This document shows positions 59,801 to 64,000 of a stretch of DNA of 64,000 nucleotides, one piece after another (position 1 is the stretch's first letter; each line of letters begins with the position of its first letter). Position numbers and translations under genes: made by a program. The stretch covers positions 634,569 to 698,568 of the forward strand of contig VZRN01004250.1 of the NCBI GenBank assembly GCA_013397935.1, read 5' to 3'. A model generated the notes under the pieces. It saw nothing but the letters and a program-made list of their open reading frames with translations. It did no database searches and had not been told where the DNA came from. The DNA is from Dasyornis broadbenti. Its lineage: Eukaryota; Chordata; Aves; Passeriformes; Dasyornithidae.

Positions 59801-61435
59801 TTCTTTTTTTTTTTCCCCCTGAAAAGCTGCCAAAGCAAAGTGATATTGATGAGGATGGCTCGCTTCGATTAGCGGAGGCTGGCTAAGGAACAGCCACCTC
59901 CAGCCTGTTTCCTTCCCCCTCTTCTGCCTTGGACAAGAAACTTCAGTATTTTCTGTGCTTTCAGCAGTCGTCTGTCTGTTCTGCACCTCTAATCTATGCC
60001 CAAAACGAGTTTAAGTAGGGGTAAGAAGTGTAACAGTAACTCTCCTTGTTTAATGCCAGCCCTTGCATTTGCAGTGCTTTGGCTTCCCAAGGGTGATGTT
60101 ATCAGGAGAAGGCATTGCACTTTCGTAAAAAAGCATGATTATGCAGTAAAACAGCTAATGATGGAAATGAAGGGATGAAGACCATGTGGAGGATGATTTT
60201 ATGGCAGTAGAGCAGGCCTGTCCCATTTGCCAAGCCTTTATTCAGGTGTAATTTGCTGTTTGGAAATGGATTCTCGGGTTTCTGAGCGGAGACTGGCTCT
60301 CTGTTTCTCCTACTCAGTGACCTAAATGTTTGTATCTAAGAGCAGACAAAAAGACGGCCCCATAGCTTTATCTGCCTTCATGACATTAGGCTTGCATGAA
60401 AAGCAGTTGTGGTTTTATTCCTGCTTACCTGGAGGTATCTTTGAGAAATATTTTCTGATGTAAGACCAGCACAGATAAAAAATTTGGGGGCTAGAAAAGC
60501 ATGTGCGTACAGGCAGGTTTTCTCCTTCATGCTACGAGGAAATGAGGCTGCAGCTCCATAAATCTGGAGTTTCCTGACTCTGTGTTGTTTCTTTTTAAAT
60601 CACTGCCAGGGTGATCAGTTTAAACACCCACATCATTTGTGTTTTCCATAGTCAAACAGAGGAATTTTTGGAGCGTTGTCTAAAGGAATGAAATATAACA
60701 TGCTCTTCCTCCCTCACTCCTTAGCTGTGATCAGTGCGAGTCTGAGAGCAAGCAGAGGTCCTTGGTCGAGGATCAAGAAACGCTTTCTCCCCTGGATACA
60801 CACTACAGCCTAAAGCTGTCTCCAGGCCTGGCTCAGGTTTTGCTGGTGTTACATAAAGGAACCTGAACTGCCATTAGTGATCTGGAGCTTGGTGTTTCCT
60901 TCTCTGCCGTGCAGTGAAAGAGGTGGGGGTGTATTGAGGGAAAGGTGGGCGATGAAGGGGCTGCTTCCCCAGGAGCAGAGCCTGGGCTGGAAATGATGCT
61001 GCACCTGCACTTCCTAGGGCTGGGGGTTTCTGCTCTTCCCAGCAGAGCTATGGCCTTGGATGCTGTAGCTCCTCCATCCACGTGCTGTGTCCATGTGACA
61101 AGGAAGCAAGGTCCCAAACAGGATGGCTTCCCTCATGCACAGGCTTCAGTAGGAAGTATTCTCCAATCTGGACTGATAAAACACTCACCCTGCTTGAGGG
61201 CAGGTGTCGGTGATAGTGTGAGGCATTGTCTGGGGGCAGTTGCACAGTCCAGCCATGACCTACAAGTGCTTGCTGAGGTTTGGGAAGAAAGAAAGCTCCT
61301 TTGGATGAGTGCTGTTGTGCAGTTTGGTCGTGTGGATGCTCAGAATCCACAAGTTAGGGACAGCAGACCTTTTGCCTCCCTCACTTGTGTGCCGAATCAA
61401 CCTAGGGATGGACAGTCTGAGTTCTCCCTAATGTG
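56854..61435. other. Single-copy noncoding DNA
   Basis: No gene was recognised. A strong acceptor ('cttttctcttccag' at about 57143) is followed by short frames only. A CpG cluster at 59374-59489 is listed separately, and pyrimidine runs occur at about 59787-59820. The 190-codon plus frame at 60945-61517 starts at GTG and ends inside a SINE remnant. Confidence 0.5.
59374..59489. promoter_or_regulatory. Compact CpG cluster
   Basis: Eleven CpG dinucleotides fall within about 116 bases ('cctcggcgctc', 'aaacgtgtccgggagg', 'aagcgcggga', 'agagcggggctcgtacgg'), well above the surrounding DNA. The length is below usual island criteria. A minor promoter or enhancer-type patch is possible. A GTG-started frame (59439-59759) crosses it but shows no other coding sign. 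No TATA or initiator is convincing. Confidence 0.28.
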
Positions 61436-61515
61436 GATCTCCCATAACCTTGGGCAAGTTACATTCACTGCACAGCCCTCACCATTTGTGACTGAGCTGT
61501 CCCTTTCCTCAGGAT
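61430..61515 (+). mobile_element. MIR-type SINE core/3' part, decayed
   Basis: 'Cataaccttgggcaagttac' shares an exact 14-base word with the MIR core ('tgaccttgggcaagttactt'). 'Actgagctgtccctttcctc' then parallels 'ctctgtgcctcagtttcctc'. Upstream 'ctgagttctccctaatgtgg' is compatible with the preceding MIR stretch. Recognised from memory. Confidence 0.45.
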
Positions 61516-62499
61516 AAGCTGGAACTGTGTGTGTTGTTGGATGACTTTTATCTTGCCATCACAGTCAGCGTGCACTTTCAGTGTGAAAGGATCTGCTTTG
61601 CTTTATAACTTGCATGTGAGGAGGGATTATTTTGCAAGAGGTCATGGGAGAGTGAGAGAAGTTATGATCAAGTTGTGCCCTCTGGAACATGCTGTGGGAT
61701 GAAGATTTGGAGAGTGATATTTTCACTTTTCTTCCTTTCCCTTTTTTGATGTTGATTCAGAGCAGAAATGACCTTGGCCATTTCATGTCAGCAAAGATGC
61801 TGAGCAGATCTGAAACAAAAGGAGAAAAGCAAGTCACTGTTTCAAGTGCATTTGTGGTTCAGTTGAATGAAAGCCCAGTGTTGCCAACTCATGATTTGAT
61901 CATCAGTGCTACAACGCACAGTGCGTTCCTATAGCTCCAGGTCTTGAGTTACAGAAGGTCTTAAAATACATTCAACTCACCACCACCCCCCTTTCTCTGT
62001 AGGTTTCACGATTTCAAAGAAAATATAGGAAACATGACCTCAGTGCACCCTCAGGACTGAGGTGGTGGAAGGCAATGGATTGAAAACTGGCTCAGACTGT
62101 GAAGTGAGGAGATGGTGATACATAGCTCATGGAAAAAGGTTTTTTAAAAAAATTAAAAAGGGATTTCAGTAGCTCTGGTTCAAACTTTGAGCAATACAAG
62201 AGAAGTTCCTAGATTTGGGATCTAAAAAGGAGCTTCAGGTCACCCATTTGTAGCTCCATGGATTGTGCTAAGTGGGTGGGAGTTGAGTTTGCAGAAGTGT
62301 CACAGGATCTGCATGGCAGATGTGAAGGCAGGAGAGCAGCTTTTGTGAATTTTTACCAGCACTGTGATCTTGGCCACATTTGTGTAAATCCGGAGGAATA
62401 CAGTTGTCTTGTGTAAACCAATGATTTCTTATTATTACCAAATTAAAAAATGTGAAAAGAGATCTTGTGTTTCCTCTAACTTAAAGTGATTATAAAAGC

Positions 62500-62562
62500 T
62501 TTTTTTTTTTTGGGGGGGCGTTTTTTTTGTTTGGTTTTTTGGGGGTTTTTTTGGGGTTTTTT

Positions 62563-62594
<32 letters not shown>

Positions 62595-62607
62595 TGGGAT
62601 TTTTTGT
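62500..62607 (+). repeat. G/T-only tract with G-runs
   Basis: About 105 bases consist almost only of T-runs and G-runs: G7, G2, G5, G4, G3, then GTTT units and a final G3. The stretch G5-T7-G4-T6-G3 with neighbouring G-runs can form a G-quadruplex on the plus strand. The Lys/Pro-rich minus frame (62476-62919) is a translation of this tract and not a gene. Confidence 0.9.
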
Positions 62608-63762
62608 ATTAAGGTGAGGAAAACCTTTAAATATCTGTGCATAGTGAGACACCAAATTGTCATTGCCAGCACCAAAGTTTGGTGTATGCATAAGTGTAGG
62701 GAATACTTTGATACTATCAATGCTGTTGGATATTTGTGTGCAGGGTGAACATCCCCACTTAGAAAATGCGTTAATTGATAGATCAGGTACTGCTTTAAGA
62801 GAGCTGAAAGTTGCACATGGATTTGGCACTACTGTAGTCAGTCCTACAAAGCCAGAACAAGCTAACACTCCAGTGTGAATGAAAAATCTCCTTCCTACTC
62901 CCATTCCTGACCCTGACAAGAGGTTTGGGAGCTGGAAAGGTGTTTTGTCTCTTCCTCCTATGTTAGTTTGTCCACTAAAGAGATTTCCTTGGGAAGGAAA
63001 AAGATGGATTCCGCAGTCAGTAAGTTACGGGCTGGTTTCTGGAGGGCAGCGAAGGGCAAGGTTGGGTTGGACTCTGGCAGGAGTATTTGCCAGGGTACAT
63101 TTGCTGACAGTGATTGGAGCTGTCAGTGAGAATGACAGTGGGGAGCGTCCACCTGTGTGTGTAAAACATGCTCTGCGAATTCAGATGTGAAGGAGGCCAG
63201 AGAAGATGTAAAAGATGTGGAAGGGACATGGGAGCTCCTCCCTAAGGTGAGATTTTTGGGTGCAATGACCTGTTTCTGTCAGGCTGTGTTAAAGTAAGTA
63301 GGTCAGTAACTGTTTTGGTTTTGACCATTAATCCTGCCTTTGATTAGCATTTATGTTTGCCATATGGTGACCAAAGGGCTGGTCAGAGGTGAATTTAGCA
63401 AAGAAAAACAATAATTCAGTGAACCCACCCTAATTTCAGCGTAACCTGACAGGATTTGCAGGAATGTTGTCACCACTGCAGAGCCAAGGTGGTGCTGATC
63501 CCTCCTGCCAGTGTGTGAGACAATGATTTGGGGCATGGAAGCATCCAAGTGTGGTGCTCCTGTGATGGGGCCAGCTCCCAAATGCTGCTAAATTCCTGGG
63601 AGCATTGCAGAGCACGTCCTGCCTCATGGACGCCAAATACCCTCTTTTGCTTTGGGATGAGAGGCACAAAGGCCAAAGGGCTCCACCCTGCACTGGGGGA
63701 CTTCTTTCTGCTGCAATTTCAGTTTTAAATATAAATTCCTCTCTTTTAAGAGAGAACAACTG
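62608..63762. other. Single-copy noncoding DNA
   Basis: I see nothing to annotate; overlapping short frames occur on both strands without signals. Confidence 0.5.
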
Positions 63763-64000
63763 TCTTGGTTTAGTTGGCCAGGTTTTCTTACATTGAGCCT
63801 AATTTGTGAGAAGATAAGGAGTCCCTGGCCTATGCAGCTCCCTCTAGTTCAAACATGAGGGACAAAGCCAAAAGGCAGAGCTGAGCTTGGGAAGAGAGAA
63901 AGGCAGTTTCAATGTCATCGTGTTATCTCCACAAGCATTGCACTTCATAGTCCCGGTCAGAACCCACCACCTTCCTAAAAAGAGTGTGTCGAAGAGGCAG

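Noticed and set aside
60945..61517. 190-codon plus-strand frame
   Set aside because: It starts at GTG, and its last 30 codons translate a MIR-like SINE; length is within chance expectation.
62476..62919. Lys/Pro-rich minus-strand frame resembling a basic protein
   Set aside because: The basic part is a direct translation of the G/T tract; no coding signature outside it.
1..64000. CRISPR arrays, operons, phage-like or toxin-antitoxin systems
   Set aside because: The window is vertebrate nuclear DNA with CR1 elements; no regular spaced repeats or compact gene strings are present.

Overview
The window looks like nuclear DNA of a bird, either intergenic or inside very large introns. Three copies of the avian CR1 3' end (133-256, 42922-43035, 51034-51171) and one internal CR1 piece (21312-21474) show this. 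Each full 3' end carries the phrase 'gacctttaag / ggtcccttccaaccc' and finishes in ATTCTGTGATTC-type octamers. The rest of the sequence fits: moderate GC, low repeat content, and a background of very old amniote SINE and LINE fragments. The order within birds cannot be fixed from the sequence alone.

I recognise no protein-coding gene. The longest open frames are about the length expected by chance for six frames of 64 kb, run through assembly gaps, or lie in repeats. A few short frames are bounded by good splice signals (5325-5504, 10999-11092, 14081-14236, 23614-23737, 29658-29939 with 30336-30440, and 38789-38924 on the minus strand). I list them as unproven exon-like segments. Good-looking pseudo-exons are common in introns, and I could not assign any of them to a family.

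Layout. 1-11500: single-copy DNA with one CR1 tail, an AT-rich block near 2 kb, a coding-like frame near 5.4 kb, an 18-bp palindrome at 9756 and a reptile-type repeat remnant at 9921. 11513-12111: a long polypyrimidine microsatellite containing a 381-N gap. 12112-31500: single-copy DNA with several exon-like segments, a GTTT-rich tract, a CR1 piece, a MIR-like SINE and AT-rich candidate regulatory blocks at 18-20 kb. 31521-31684: a 30-bp inverted repeat with one mismatch and a 104-nt spacer, the cleanest unexplained structure here. 36115-36880: a decayed LINE of the CR1/L3 type. 37.7-45.2 kb: two small gaps, a poly(A) run and a minus-strand exon-like frame. 45229-45470: a TAATTA-rich block with a 10-bp palindrome, the best conserved-element candidate. 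46.7-56.9 kb: further ancient SINE and foldback remnants, including two minus-strand SINE pieces flanking a gapped poly(A) run. 59.4 kb: a small CpG cluster. 61.4 kb: another MIR-like piece. 62.5 kb: a G/T-only tract with quadruplex potential.

All four N gaps lie in or next to simple repeats. No RNA gene, CRISPR array, intact mobile element or multi-gene system was found. The most useful follow-up is cross-species alignment, which would separate real exons and regulatory elements from background. All family names for old repeats rest on remembered consensus sequences, not on a search.
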